Of a stretch of DNA of 64,000 bases, positions 39,058 through 47,404 are shown one piece after another. The notes under the pieces were generated by a model, which was not told the origin of the DNA, did not search any database, and saw nothing but the letters and a program-made list of their open reading frames with translations. Source of the stretch: an uncultured Bacteroidales bacterium (GTDB taxonomy: Bacteria; Bacteroidota; Bacteroidia; Bacteroidales; UBA932). The translations under genes and the position numbers were made by a program. Within the stretch, counting starts at the first letter, position 1. Each line of letters begins with the position of its first letter. The stretch lies in NCBI GenBank assembly GCA_900316955.1, contig ONEX01000011.1, positions 88,665-152,664 on the forward strand, in the 5' to 3' direction.

Positions 39058-40138
39058 ATTGCTTCAGGATTGCGTTGATGGCGTTGACGCGCTGGAGGGC
39101 GATGGCTTCCAGCGAGAGGGCGGCGGCGTTCTCCAGGAGCGCCATTTCCTCGTTCCAAAGGTCCAGGAGGCCGGTTTCCGGGAGCTCCGTGAAATGATTG
39201 ACTTCCAGCCACTCCTCGTAGGAGAGCGGGTGGTCGTAGCCCAGTTTTTCCGCGACGAAGGCGACCGGGTCGATCTGCGCGGCCCGGCCCCAGATGCCTT
39301 CCCAGTACTCCAGCGCCTCGTGGAAATGGACCGGGATCTCATACCGGCGCGCGCCGCCGTCGTAGATGATGCACTTCTCGAGCAGGGAATAGGGGTGGCC
39401 CAGCACGAAGCGGCGGAATTCCGGCGAGACGCAGCCGCCCTTCCAGCCGAAGTCGATGTCCGGCACGTTGATGCCCGAGGCGCCCGGGTTCTCATAGACC
39501 GTGAACACGCCCTCGTAGAAGAAGCATTCGAAGCCCTCGAACGCCGGGAAGACGGCGCGGATGTCCTCGGCCATCTTCTCCATCAGGGTGATGGCGCGGG
39601 TGCCGCCGATGGTGAAGAAGATGATCTTGCGGATGCTGCCGCCGCGGCGGCGGAAGCGGTCCACCACCTGCGACAGGCACAGCCGGAGGGTGTCGCCCGT
39701 CGCGATGATGTCGCCGATGACCAGGACGCGGTCCTTGGCGACGCGGATCTTCTCGTACTTGATGTCCAGCCCGGTGATGATGTGGTTCTCGATGATGCGC
39801 TCGCAGGAGACGAAGTGGATGTCCCGCACGCGGATGCCGTTGCGGGCGCACGCCTCCTCCACCGGGTAGTTCAGGCCGCCACGGAGGATGGTCAGGATAT
39901 CGACGTCGCCGCCCGCGCCGGGGAACAGGAGGCGGAGGGCGGCGACGGTGGCGGGCAGCATGGCCTGGTAGGAGTCGAAGCCGACGACTTCCGGGAAAGC
40001 CATCAGCTGCCGGGTCCCCGCCCCGCTCAGGATGTAGTACCGGTTGGTGAACTGCGGGCCGTGCAACTCGTACAGGCTCGTTTCATAGTGCAGGCCGACG
40101 AACCGGAGGCTTGCACCCTGCAGACAGTCGGCCGCCAT
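39050..40138 (-). CDS. Phosphoribosyltransferase-domain protein coupled to CodB
   Basis: 362 residues, much longer than a simple uracil or adenine PRTase (~180-210). The PRPP-binding motif is VLVIGDIIATGDTL (~139-152), with an upstream ILRGGLNYPVEEA (~85) that matches the flexible-loop region of type I PRTases. Residues ~210-362 form an extra domain (DIDFGWKGGCVSPEFRRFVLGH, YEIPVHFHEALEYWEGIWG) that I do not recognise. Its overlap with the cytosine permease suggests nucleobase salvage; the accepted base is unknown. Starts by TAATG overlap with the stop of the DUF3298 gene. Confidence 0.75.
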   Translation of the reverse strand: MAADCLQGASLRFVGLHYETSLYELHGPQFTNRYYILSGAGTRQLMAFPEVVGFDSYQAMLPATVAALRLLFPGAGGDVDILTILRGGLNYPVEEACARNGIRVRDIHFVSCERIIENHIITGLDIKYEKIRVAKDRVLVIGDIIATGDTLRLCLSQVVDRFRRRGGSIRKIIFFTIGGTRAITLMEKMAEDIRAVFPAFEGFECFFYEGVFTVYENPGASGINVPDIDFGWKGGCVSPEFRRFVLGHPYSLLEKCIIYDGGARRYEIPVHFHEALEYWEGIWGRAAQIDPVAFVAEKLGYDHPLSYEEWLEVNHFTELPETGLLDLWNEEMALLENAAALSLEAIALQRVNAINAILKQYE

Positions 40139-40872
40139 TACCGGACGTAGGGTTTCAGTTCCTTCCAGGGGACGGAGACGGAGATCACGCCCACGGAGAA
40201 GGGCGCGATGTCGTAGGGCAAGTAGTACCAGGTGACGCCGTCTTTCGTGACCTCATAAACCCCGTTCGGGCCCACAGTATTGGGATCGGAGACGGCCGCA
40301 AGGGCCTCCTCGTCGCCTTCCAGGGCCTCCGGGAGGTGCGCCCGGATCAGCGCGGCGACCGGCTCGCGGTAGCCGTCGGCGAAGAAGGCCTCTTCCGGGA
40401 CGATGTCGCCGGTTTTCCGGTCGAACACCAGGGGAGTCATCGTGCTGTAGCCGTGGACGCCGCCGCGGTCGCTGTAGATCTCCACCATGTAGGACAGGAA
40501 CTGCTTGTAGCGGCCGGAGAAATACCCGTTCACATGGTCCTCCCAGGTCCGTGCACCGGAGATTCCGTCCTTGCCTTCATTCTCGTTGAAATACTCGTCC
40601 TTGAGGTTGTCCTCGTAGCGGAGGGCGGTCTCCTCCACGGAGCCCGGGAGCTCCTCCAGGTCGAAGGCGGTGGTCAGGATGCCCCTTTCGATCTTGGCCA
40701 GGACCTCCTCCTGGGCGCCCTTCACGGGATACTCGATGGAGATGGTCTGGAGCAGGGAGTCCGTCTGTCCTTCGCCGAGGGGAATCGCCTGCTCGTCGGA
40801 GTAGGTGGTGGTCCTCAGGTTGCAGCCGGCCACGAGAAGGAGGGCCGCCGCGCAGGGTAAGAAGCGTTTCAT
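40138..40872 (-). CDS. DUF3298/RsiV-like lipoprotein
   Basis: 244 residues, lipoprotein signal peptide ending VAGC (Cys17). An N-terminal DUF4163-like part is followed by the DUF3298 domain with GGVHGYSTMTPLVFDRKTGDIV (~135-156) and a closing LPYDIAPFSVGVISVSVPWKEL. DUF3298 is found in RsiV, which binds lysozyme, but also in many Bacteroidetes lipoproteins of unknown role. Without a sigma factor beside it an anti-sigma role is not supported. Starts 4 nt after the S9 peptidase gene. Confidence 0.85.
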   Translation of the reverse strand: MKRFLPCAAALLLVAGCNLRTTTYSDEQAIPLGEGQTDSLLQTISIEYPVKGAQEEVLAKIERGILTTAFDLEELPGSVEETALRYEDNLKDEYFNENEGKDGISGARTWEDHVNGYFSGRYKQFLSYMVEIYSDRGGVHGYSTMTPLVFDRKTGDIVPEEAFFADGYREPVAALIRAHLPEALEGDEEALAAVSDPNTVGPNGVYEVTKDGVTWYYLPYDIAPFSVGVISVSVPWKELKPYVR

Positions 40873-40876
40873 ATCG

Positions 40877-43303
40877 TCAGTCGTTGTTCATTTCACCGAT
40901 ATCGACGGGCCGCGGGGTCTTGTCCCCCATCAGCCAGCGGGAGTAGTGGTCCGCCATCTTCCAGAAGAACCACTCGTTCATGTCGCCGAAGCCGTGGCGC
41001 TGGCCCGGCATGATCACGTACTCGAAGCGCTTGTTCGCCCGGATCAGGGCGTTCGCCACGCGGATGGAGTTCGCCGGGTTCACGTTGTTGTCCGTGTCGC
41101 CGTGGACCAGCATCAGGTGGCCCTTCAGGCGCGCGGCGATCTGAGGGTTCGTCTCGATCTTGTACACGAAGGTGGTGTCGCTCTTCTCGATCTTCTCGGC
41201 GATGCCGTGGTGCTGCTCGCTCCACCAGCGGTTGTAGATGCGGTTGTCGTGGTTGCCGGCGCAGGAGACGGCTACCTTGAAGAAGTCGTTGTACTGGAGG
41301 AGGGCCGCCGTGGACATGAAGCCGCCGCCGGAATGGCCGTGGATGCCCACGCGGTCCAGGTCGATGTACTTGTGCCGCATCCCGAGCTGCTGGATGGCGT
41401 ACTTCTGGTCCTCGAGGCCGTAGTCGCGCAGGTTGCCGTAGCCGTAGTTGTGGTACCACTTGGAGCGGTTCGGGTGGCCGCCGCGGTTGCCCACGGTGAT
41501 GACGATCATCCCGATCTGGGCGAGCCGGTCGATGCGGGTCATGCCGCTGGACCAGGAGACGTTGTTCGCCTCCACCTGCGGGCCGGGATACACGTAGTCC
41601 GCGAGGGCATAGACCTTCGTGGAGTCGAAGTCGAAGGGCTTGTAGATGGCGCCGTGGAGGTCCGTGATCCCGTCGGCCGCCTTCACCACGAAGCGCTCCG
41701 GGAACTTGTAGCCCGCCGCGAGGAGCTGGCTGAAGTCGGCCTCTTCCAGTTCGGTGCGCTTGCCGAGGGCCGAGATGAGGGCCGACGCCGGCTTGCAGTC
41801 CACGCGGGAGTAATTGGCGATGAAGTACTTGGCATCGTCCGGGGCCACGGCCTTCACATCCATGTCGTCCATGTCCAGCTGCTGCATCGCGCCGCCCGCG
41901 AGCGGGACGCGGAAGGTGTGCATCTGGTAGGGGTTCTCCGTCTTGTTCACGCCGCAGGCCGACACGAGGACGTACCCGTCGCCCACCGCCAGGACGTCTT
42001 CCACGTGGAAGGCGCCCTCGGTGAGGTTGCGCTTGAGCGTGCCGTCAGGCCCGTAGAGGTAGAGGTTCGCCCAGCCGTTGCGCTCGGACCACCAGACGAA
42101 GCTGCCGTCAGGCAGGAAACGCGGGCTGCGGGACTCCACGTAGGTGTTCATCCGCTCGGTGACGACGGTCTTCGTGCTGTCGGCGCCCACGTCCACGCGG
42201 CACAGGTCCAGCCGCTTGAGGTCGCGGCTCAGACGCGTGACCCAGAAGTGCTTCTCATCGCCCATCCATTTGCTGCCGCGGAACTCCTTGTAGGCGTCCT
42301 TCTGCGTCCGCGGGGCGTCCAGGATGTTGAAGTCCTGATCCTTGAAGGCGATGATCTTCACGGCCTGCCTGTTCCCCTCGGTGTCCATCACATACAGGTA
42401 CGGGACGGGGCCCGGCTCGCCCGGCATCTGGTACTTGTAGGTTTCCAGCGTGGGGCGCGGCTCGGTGACGGAGTTGATCACCCAGAGGGGCTTGATCTTG
42501 GACATGTCCCAGCGGACGATGGCGAACTTCTTCCCGTCCGGCGACCAGGAGATGGCCGCGGATCCCCGTTTCGTGGAGTCCTTCTGCGTGTCGCCGGTGT
42601 AGCTGTTCCCGTTCCAGGAGAAGTCGGCCGTGCCGTCCTTCGTCAGGGCGATTTCCACGATCGTGCTGTCCTTCTCGTCCTTCGCCGCCTTGCGGAGCGA
42701 GGTGGAGTCCATCAGGTACAGGTTGTGGTTCTTCACGTACACGCCTTTCGTGCCGTCGGGGGAGACGTTGGCCCAGGTGGGATACTTCCGCGGGTGCTCG
42801 TCGGTGTCCCAGGTGAGCTTCTTCGTGGCGATGTCATAGTAGAACCGGTACTTGACGTACTCGGTCTTGCCTTTCTTCTTCGCCGACGTGTCCTTCTTCT
42901 CGGTCTTGGACGTGATGTCGAACTGGAAGTACTTGTCTTCCTTGAGCGTCAGCGACAGCGGGAGGTGCTGGGCGTCGTACGGGTCGCGCGTGATCTCGGT
43001 GATCTGCATGGCCAACTTGTCCATGTCGAAGATCTCGGACTTCTTGCCCGTGGCCGGGTCCACGAGGTAGTACTTCGTGCCCTGGGCGGTCTTCCAGCTG
43101 TACCAGAAGCGGTCGCTTTCCGCGAACCAGTTCGGGGTGATCCGGGTGGAGTACACCAGCTGGCCCACGCGCTTCTGGGAGAAGCGGGAGGCGAGTTCAT
43201 AATTGGCCTTCGTGACCTTCTTGGGGGCCTGGGGCTTCCGGGGCTGCTGGGCGGCCGCGGAAAGGGTCAATGCGAGGGCGAGGATGGTGAGTATTTTCTT
43301 CAT
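40877..43303 (-). CDS. S9 family (DPP IV-like) prolyl peptidase
   Basis: 808-residue secreted serine peptidase. Signal peptide MKKILTILALALTLSAAAQ, then a beta-propeller domain (~60-540) and an alpha/beta-hydrolase domain (~560-795). The nucleophile lies in GHSGGGF (~653), the Asp in HGDTDNNVNPANS (~733) and the His in GQRHGF (~765). It probably removes dipeptides, often X-Pro, in the periplasm. Its ATG overlaps the GH2 stop (ATGA). Confidence 0.92.
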   Translation of the reverse strand: MKKILTILALALTLSAAAQQPRKPQAPKKVTKANYELASRFSQKRVGQLVYSTRITPNWFAESDRFWYSWKTAQGTKYYLVDPATGKKSEIFDMDKLAMQITEITRDPYDAQHLPLSLTLKEDKYFQFDITSKTEKKDTSAKKKGKTEYVKYRFYYDIATKKLTWDTDEHPRKYPTWANVSPDGTKGVYVKNHNLYLMDSTSLRKAAKDEKDSTIVEIALTKDGTADFSWNGNSYTGDTQKDSTKRGSAAISWSPDGKKFAIVRWDMSKIKPLWVINSVTEPRPTLETYKYQMPGEPGPVPYLYVMDTEGNRQAVKIIAFKDQDFNILDAPRTQKDAYKEFRGSKWMGDEKHFWVTRLSRDLKRLDLCRVDVGADSTKTVVTERMNTYVESRSPRFLPDGSFVWWSERNGWANLYLYGPDGTLKRNLTEGAFHVEDVLAVGDGYVLVSACGVNKTENPYQMHTFRVPLAGGAMQQLDMDDMDVKAVAPDDAKYFIANYSRVDCKPASALISALGKRTELEEADFSQLLAAGYKFPERFVVKAADGITDLHGAIYKPFDFDSTKVYALADYVYPGPQVEANNVSWSSGMTRIDRLAQIGMIVITVGNRGGHPNRSKWYHNYGYGNLRDYGLEDQKYAIQQLGMRHKYIDLDRVGIHGHSGGGFMSTAALLQYNDFFKVAVSCAGNHDNRIYNRWWSEQHHGIAEKIEKSDTTFVYKIETNPQIAARLKGHLMLVHGDTDNNVNPANSIRVANALIRANKRFEYVIMPGQRHGFGDMNEWFFWKMADHYSRWLMGDKTPRPVDIGEMNND

Positions 43304-45753
43304 GGCAGGATGATTTTCGAGGAGTCGATGCCCTTGGCGGACACGGAAACGGTGATTTCACCGGGCCCCGTCCGCCGGACGATGGCGGAGCAGAGGCCGT
43401 GGAAGGCCTGGATCTCCGGGCTGTGGAAGGGCGTGTGGCAGGTGGGGTCGCCGGCATCGGTCGCGACCAGCGCGCCCGGGCCCTTCACCTTGAATTCGAG
43501 CAGGTTGTCCGCATCCGGGACCACGACGCCGGCCTTGTCCTGGATGCTGGCGGTGACGAAGGTCAGGTCGTCGCCGGCGAAATCGACCGAGAGGGCCGTC
43601 TGCGCGGCCTTTCCGGCCGTGACGGTCTCGGCTTCCGCCCACGGCGCGCCGTCCTTGTAGGCGACCACCTTCAAGGAGCCCGGCTGATAGACGACCTCGT
43701 CCCAGACGATGCGGTAGCCTTCCTTGGCCTTCCGGCCCATGGACTTGCCGTTCACGAAGAGTTCCGCCTCGTCGCCGGAGGTGTACACATGGACCGGGGT
43801 CACTTCCCCTTCACGGCCGGGCCAGGTCCAGTGCGGAAGGAGATGGACCATCGGCAGTTCCGGGCGCCAGCGGGCCTGGTACAGCCAGTAGCGGTCCTTC
43901 GGGAAGCCGGCCAGGTCGATGATGCCGAAGTACGAGCTCCGGGAGGGGAGGGGGACGTCGGCGATGGTCTGGCCCCAGCCCGCGACCATCTTCTTGAAGG
44001 CCTCGCGCTCTTCCTCGGTGTGGAAGTTCGTCAGTACGGACGGGTCCATGTTGAAGGGCGTGGGCTCGCCCAGGTAGTCGTAGCCGGTCCAGACGAACTC
44101 GCCGGCGCACTCGGGCACGACGTCCTCGAACTGCCACTCATAGTCGGGCTTGGAGGCCCATCCGGGGGCGTACAAGTCGTAGGAACTCACCTGGAAAGGC
44201 GCGTCCATCGACCATCCCTTGCCCTTTTCCTGCTCCACCGGGAAGCGGTAATACCCGCGCGTGGAGATGCAGGAGGCCGTTTCCGAGCCGAACACCGGCT
44301 GGCCGGGGTGGTCCTTCACGAACTGCGCGTATTGATGCGGCTTGTAGTTGAAGCCATAGACGTCGATGGTGCCCGCATAACCCTGGCTGGCGGCCCAGGG
44401 GTTGTCGTTGCCGGCGGAGGAGGGCCGTGTCGGGTCCTCGCGGTGGCAGATGTCCGTGAGCATCCGCGGGATCCACCACTTGGTGCTGTCGCCTTGCTCG
44501 CCGCATTCGTTGCCGATGGACCAGAGGACCACGGAGGGATGGTTCCGGTCGCGGTGGATCAGGGCCACGAGGTCCTTTTCCGCCCACTCGTCGAAGAGCT
44601 CCGCATAGCCATGCGGCTTCTTGGGCACCGTCCAGGTGTCCGTGAGCTCGTCCATCACCAGGAAGCCCATCCGGTCGCACAGGTCCAGGAATTCCGGCGC
44701 CGGAGGATTGTGGGAGGTGCGGATGGCGTTGCAGCCCATCTCCTTGAGCATTTCGAGGCGGCGGACCCAGGCGTCGTCGTTCCATACGGCGCCGAGCGCG
44801 CCCGCGTCGTGGTGCAGGCACACGCCCTTCAGGAAGGTCTTGTCGCCGTTGAGGTAGAAGCCGTCGGCCTTCCATTCCGCCTGGCGGACGCCGAAAGGCG
44901 TCTCATAGGTGTCCAGCACCTCGTCGGGGGTTTCCACGGTGGTGCGGGCGACGTACATCGTCGGGCTGTCCGGGGTCCAGAGGCGGGCGCCCGGGAGGTC
45001 GAAGGTCTGCAGGACGGTCTTCCCGTCCTCGACCCGTTCGATGCTGCGGGTTTCGGCGAGGATGCGGTCGATGACCATTTCCTCCCCGTCGCGCTTGATG
45101 CGGTCCTGGCGGATGATCCGCGTCCGGACCATGCCCACCGTCTCCTCGCCCGCGTGCTTGAGGGTGACGCGGAGGGTGACCGTGGCGTCGGCCTGGTTCA
45201 GGATGCGGTTCACCGGGCCGATTTCGGTCGTGACGTACGTGCCCCAGTGGGCGACGGAGGTCTTGTTCGTCTTCGTGAGCCAGACATTGCGGTAGATGCC
45301 GCCGCCGGGATACCAGCGGGATGATTCCTCGGGATTGTCGATATGGATGGCGATCTCGTTCTTGCCGACCTTGAGGGCCGGGTTCAGGCGGACGGCGAAG
45401 GAGGCGTAGCCGTACGGCCAGCCGCCCAGGTCGATGCCGTTCACCTCCACGGTCGCGTGCGACATGGCGCCGTCGATTTCCAGGTCGATATCCTTTTCGA
45501 GCAGCTCATTCATACCCACGTTCAGCGTCTTTTGGTAGACGGCCTTTCCCCACCAGGCCAGCTTTCCGCTTTCGCCGGGATATTCCTGCCGGAACGGCCC
45601 GTCCACGCCCCAGTCGTGGGGCAGGTCCACCACCCGGCTTTCCCCGTCCTTGACGAAGGTCCAGCCTTCGTTGAAGGACGGGCGGCCTTTCGGCTGCGCC
45701 GCGGCCGTAACGGCCGCCAGCGCCACAGCGAAACAAACGATCAGTCTTCTCAT
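43300..45753 (-). CDS. Glycoside hydrolase family 2 (beta-galactosidase-like, DUF4982 C terminus)
   Basis: 817-residue secreted hydrolase. Signal peptide MRRLIVCFAVALAAVTAAAQ, a sugar-binding jelly roll (~20-170), an Ig-like domain (~170-270) and a TIM barrel (~270-570). The acid/base Glu is in VVLWSIGNECGEQ (~410) and the nucleophile Glu in PVFGSETAS (~478). The C-terminal part (~590-817) fits DUF4982 plus a further beta domain. It probably cleaves beta-linked galactose or a related sugar. I chose ATG 45753 as the signal-peptide start; the upstream frame runs through the promoter. First gene of the leftward run. Confidence 0.9.
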   Translation of the reverse strand: MRRLIVCFAVALAAVTAAAQPKGRPSFNEGWTFVKDGESRVVDLPHDWGVDGPFRQEYPGESGKLAWWGKAVYQKTLNVGMNELLEKDIDLEIDGAMSHATVEVNGIDLGGWPYGYASFAVRLNPALKVGKNEIAIHIDNPEESSRWYPGGGIYRNVWLTKTNKTSVAHWGTYVTTEIGPVNRILNQADATVTLRVTLKHAGEETVGMVRTRIIRQDRIKRDGEEMVIDRILAETRSIERVEDGKTVLQTFDLPGARLWTPDSPTMYVARTTVETPDEVLDTYETPFGVRQAEWKADGFYLNGDKTFLKGVCLHHDAGALGAVWNDDAWVRRLEMLKEMGCNAIRTSHNPPAPEFLDLCDRMGFLVMDELTDTWTVPKKPHGYAELFDEWAEKDLVALIHRDRNHPSVVLWSIGNECGEQGDSTKWWIPRMLTDICHREDPTRPSSAGNDNPWAASQGYAGTIDVYGFNYKPHQYAQFVKDHPGQPVFGSETASCISTRGYYRFPVEQEKGKGWSMDAPFQVSSYDLYAPGWASKPDYEWQFEDVVPECAGEFVWTGYDYLGEPTPFNMDPSVLTNFHTEEEREAFKKMVAGWGQTIADVPLPSRSSYFGIIDLAGFPKDRYWLYQARWRPELPMVHLLPHWTWPGREGEVTPVHVYTSGDEAELFVNGKSMGRKAKEGYRIVWDEVVYQPGSLKVVAYKDGAPWAEAETVTAGKAAQTALSVDFAGDDLTFVTASIQDKAGVVVPDADNLLEFKVKGPGALVATDAGDPTCHTPFHSPEIQAFHGLCSAIVRRTGPGEITVSVSAKGIDSSKIILP

Positions 45754-45775
45754 ACGCTCGTTCAAGTCTATTATG

Positions 45776-45806
45776 CGAATATAGCAATTCTTTGACACAT
45801 CGGCAA
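45776..45806 (-). promoter_or_regulatory. GH2 operon promoter candidate
   Basis: On the minus strand TTG (45804-45806), 20-nt spacer, TATATTCG (45776-45783), one base off the -7 consensus. It lies 22 nt before the ATG. Confidence 0.5.
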
Positions 45807-45828
45807 CCGCCCGGAAAGGAAAAATATG

Positions 45829-45836
45829 TATCTTTG
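45829..45836 (+). promoter_or_regulatory. Nitroreductase gene -7 box
   Basis: Perfect TATCTTTG, 21 nt before ATG 45858. No clear -33 box is seen. Confidence 0.6.
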
Positions 45837-45857
45837 CGGCATTAAATGCTTGACAAA

Positions 45858-46484
45858 ATGAGAATTGCAAAGTTTTTCCTTCTGGCCTCCCTTTTGGTAG
45901 CGGCCGCCGCGTGCGCGCCGAAGCAGCAGGAGGCCGCCTGCCCTTCCGCCCTTGACGTCATTTTCTCCCGCAAGAGCGTCCGCTCCTATACCGACCAGCC
46001 TGTCTCCGACGAGCAGGTGGAGACGATGCTCCGCGCCGCGATGGCCGCCCCGACGGGCATGAACGTCCAGCCCTGGCGCTTCGTCGTCATCCGCGACCAG
46101 GCCGTGAAGGACAAGCTCGCCGGCCCCCGCGGCGGCATGATCGCCCAGGCCCCCGTCGTCTTCGTCATCTGCGGCGAGACCACCCTGATGCGCAAGCCTT
46201 TCGGCCAGCCCGATGCGGAGGCTGTGGAAGTGCCGAACGGCAACTGGACGCAGGACTGTTCCGCCGCGACGGAGAACCTGCTCCTCGCCGCCGAAGCCCT
46301 GGGCCTCGGCGCGGTCTGGACCGCCGCCCATCCCTATGAGGACCGGGTGAACCCCATCCGCGAAGCCCTGGGCCTTCCGGAGAACGTCACCCCGCTCTGC
46401 GTCGTCCCCTGCGGCTACCCCGCCGGTGACGACCAGCCCAAGGACAAGTGGAAGCCCGAGAACATCCACTACGACAAGTGGTAG
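45858..46484 (+). CDS. Nitroreductase-family lipoprotein
   Basis: 208 residues. A lipoprotein signal peptide (MRIAKFFLLASLLVAAAAC, Cys19) precedes a nitroreductase fold: FSRKSVRSYTDQPVSDEQVETMLRAAMAAPTGMNVQPWRFVVI with the FMN-phosphate-contacting RSxR region, then GLGAVWTAAHPYEDR and a C-terminal GYPAGDDQPKDKW. FMN enzymes are normally cytoplasmic, so a lipid-anchored form is noteworthy. I preferred ATG 45858 to 45846 because it starts the signal peptide cleanly. The end overlaps the likely start of the next gene. Confidence 0.88.
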   Translation: MRIAKFFLLASLLVAAAACAPKQQEAACPSALDVIFSRKSVRSYTDQPVSDEQVETMLRAAMAAPTGMNVQPWRFVVIRDQAVKDKLAGPRGGMIAQAPVVFVICGETTLMRKPFGQPDAEAVEVPNGNWTQDCSAATENLLLAAEALGLGAVWTAAHPYEDRVNPIREALGLPENVTPLCVVPCGYPAGDDQPKDKWKPENIHYDKW

Positions 46485-47149
46485 GGGATTGTCATTCCGA
46501 GCCCCGCTCTTGTCATTCCGAGCGTAGCGAAGGAATCTCCCCCTCCGCCTCATTCGTCGTTCGTCCCGCCGTTCCGGCGGACCTCCCCGCCCTGCGGCCC
46601 GTTTTCGAGGCCGCCAAGGGCATCATGCGCGCCGACGGCAACCTCTCCCAGTGGTCCGCCCCCGGCTTTCCCGACGACTCCCTCCTCCTCCGCGACATCG
46701 CCCGCGGAGGAGGTTTTGTCATCGAAAACAGATGGCCGGTCGGAGCCGGCCATGACGAAGGAAACACCGTCATGCCCGGCCGTGTCGCAACCGCCGAACC
46801 CCATCATGATTCCACCGTCATGCCCGGCTTGACCGGGCATCTCGCCGCCCCGCGTATCGTCGCGTACTTCGCCCTCCTCCCGTCCCCCGAACCCACCTAC
46901 GACGTCATCGACGGCGCGTGGCTCACCGACGAGCCGTACGGCGTCATCCACCGGATGGCGAGCTACCCGGAAGTGCATGGAATCTTTTCAACGATCATCG
47001 ATTACGCCGCATCGCGCTATGCGCACCTGCGCATCGACACGCACCGCGACAACCGCATCATGCAGCACCTCATCGAGAAGCACGGCTTCACCTACTGCGG
47101 CATCATCTGGCTCGAAGACGGCACCGAGCGCCTCGCCTACGAGCGCTAA
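46448..47149 (+). CDS. GNAT-family N-acetyltransferase invaded by palindromic elements
   Basis: 233 residues if ATG 46448 is used; a GTG at 46478 is an alternative. The real domain starts near FVVRPAVPADLPALRPVFEAA (~36) and ends with HRDNRIMQHLIEKHGFTYCGIIW, where the acetyl-CoA loop and final strands lie. The N-terminal extension CHSEPRSCHSERSEGIS is encoded by a palindromic element. Between FVIEN (~94) and RIVAYFALL (~138), where related proteins have a short turn, ~40 residues come from three more elements (VGAGHD, TVMPGR, VMPGLTGHL). All keep the frame open. It may still fold, because the insert lies in a beta-hairpin loop, or it may be decaying. Confidence 0.8.
   Translation: MEAREHPLRQVVGDCHSEPRSCHSERSEGISPSASFVVRPAVPADLPALRPVFEAAKGIMRADGNLSQWSAPGFPDDSLLLRDIARGGGFVIENRWPVGAGHDEGNTVMPGRVATAEPHHDSTVMPGLTGHLAAPRIVAYFALLPSPEPTYDVIDGAWLTDEPYGVIHRMASYPEVHGIFSTIIDYAASRYAHLRIDTHRDNRIMQHLIEKHGFTYCGIIWLEDGTERLAYER
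46491..46540. repeat. Dispersed palindromic elements, GNAT 5' copies
   Basis: A truncated copy GTCATTCCGAG (46491-46501) and a full-length copy (46512-46540; GTCATTCCGAG ... CGAAGGAATCT). Both are translated within the N terminus of the GNAT frame. Confidence 0.8.
46732..46759. repeat. Dispersed palindromic element inside GNAT gene (copy A)
   Basis: AGATGGCCGG ... CCGGCCATGACGA, translated in frame as RWPVGAGHDE. Confidence 0.85.
46771..46790. repeat. Half palindromic element inside GNAT gene (copy B)
   Basis: GTCATGCCCGGCCGTGTCGC keeps the left half of the element; the right arm has decayed. Translated VMPGRVA. Confidence 0.55.
46817..46843. repeat. Dispersed palindromic element inside GNAT gene (copy C)
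   Basis: GTCATGCCCGG ... CCGGGCATCTC, translated in frame as VMPGLTGHL. Confidence 0.85.
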
Positions 47150-47177
47150 GGGTTAGGGTTTCAACCTCCTCCCTCGT

Positions 47178-47384
47178 TTGTACAAGTCTCGTTTGTACAA
47201 CCAAACGACCATAGAAAGGGTTTTTTGTGTACAAGTCTCCTGCAAAGAGGCCCAAATTCCCCATTTTTCAAAAGACTTGAACATGAAATACGGTCTGGAG
47301 GGCAATTCTCGTGTACAAGCGAGACTTGTACACGGACAGGACACGTTCACGGACAGGACATGTACACGGACAAGACTTGTACAA
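47178..47384. repeat. TGTACA motif array with tandem and inverted repeats
   Basis: Seven TGTACA hexamers lie in 207 nt (47179, 47194, 47228, 47312, 47327, 47361, 47378), three of them within TTGTACAA. The longer word TGTACAAGTCTC occurs at 47179 and 47228, and its reverse complement at 47321. CGTGTACAAG/CTTGTACACG (47310-47334) is a perfect 10-bp hairpin. Three 17-nt tandem copies (TGTACACGGACAGGACA and variants) run from 47327 to 47377. The array lies between the convergent GNAT and heparinase genes and holds no gene. Confidence 0.85.
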
Positions 47385-47404
47385 GGGAAGGGGTGCTTTT
47401 GGGA

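Noticed and set aside
40138-40872. Anti-sigma factor RsiV reading of the DUF3298 lipoprotein
   Set aside because: It lacks the cytoplasmic anti-sigma segment and has no sigma factor gene beside it.
47161-47404. CRISPR array at the TGTACA repeats
   Set aside because: Units are short, of mixed orientation and without regular spacers. No cas genes are present.
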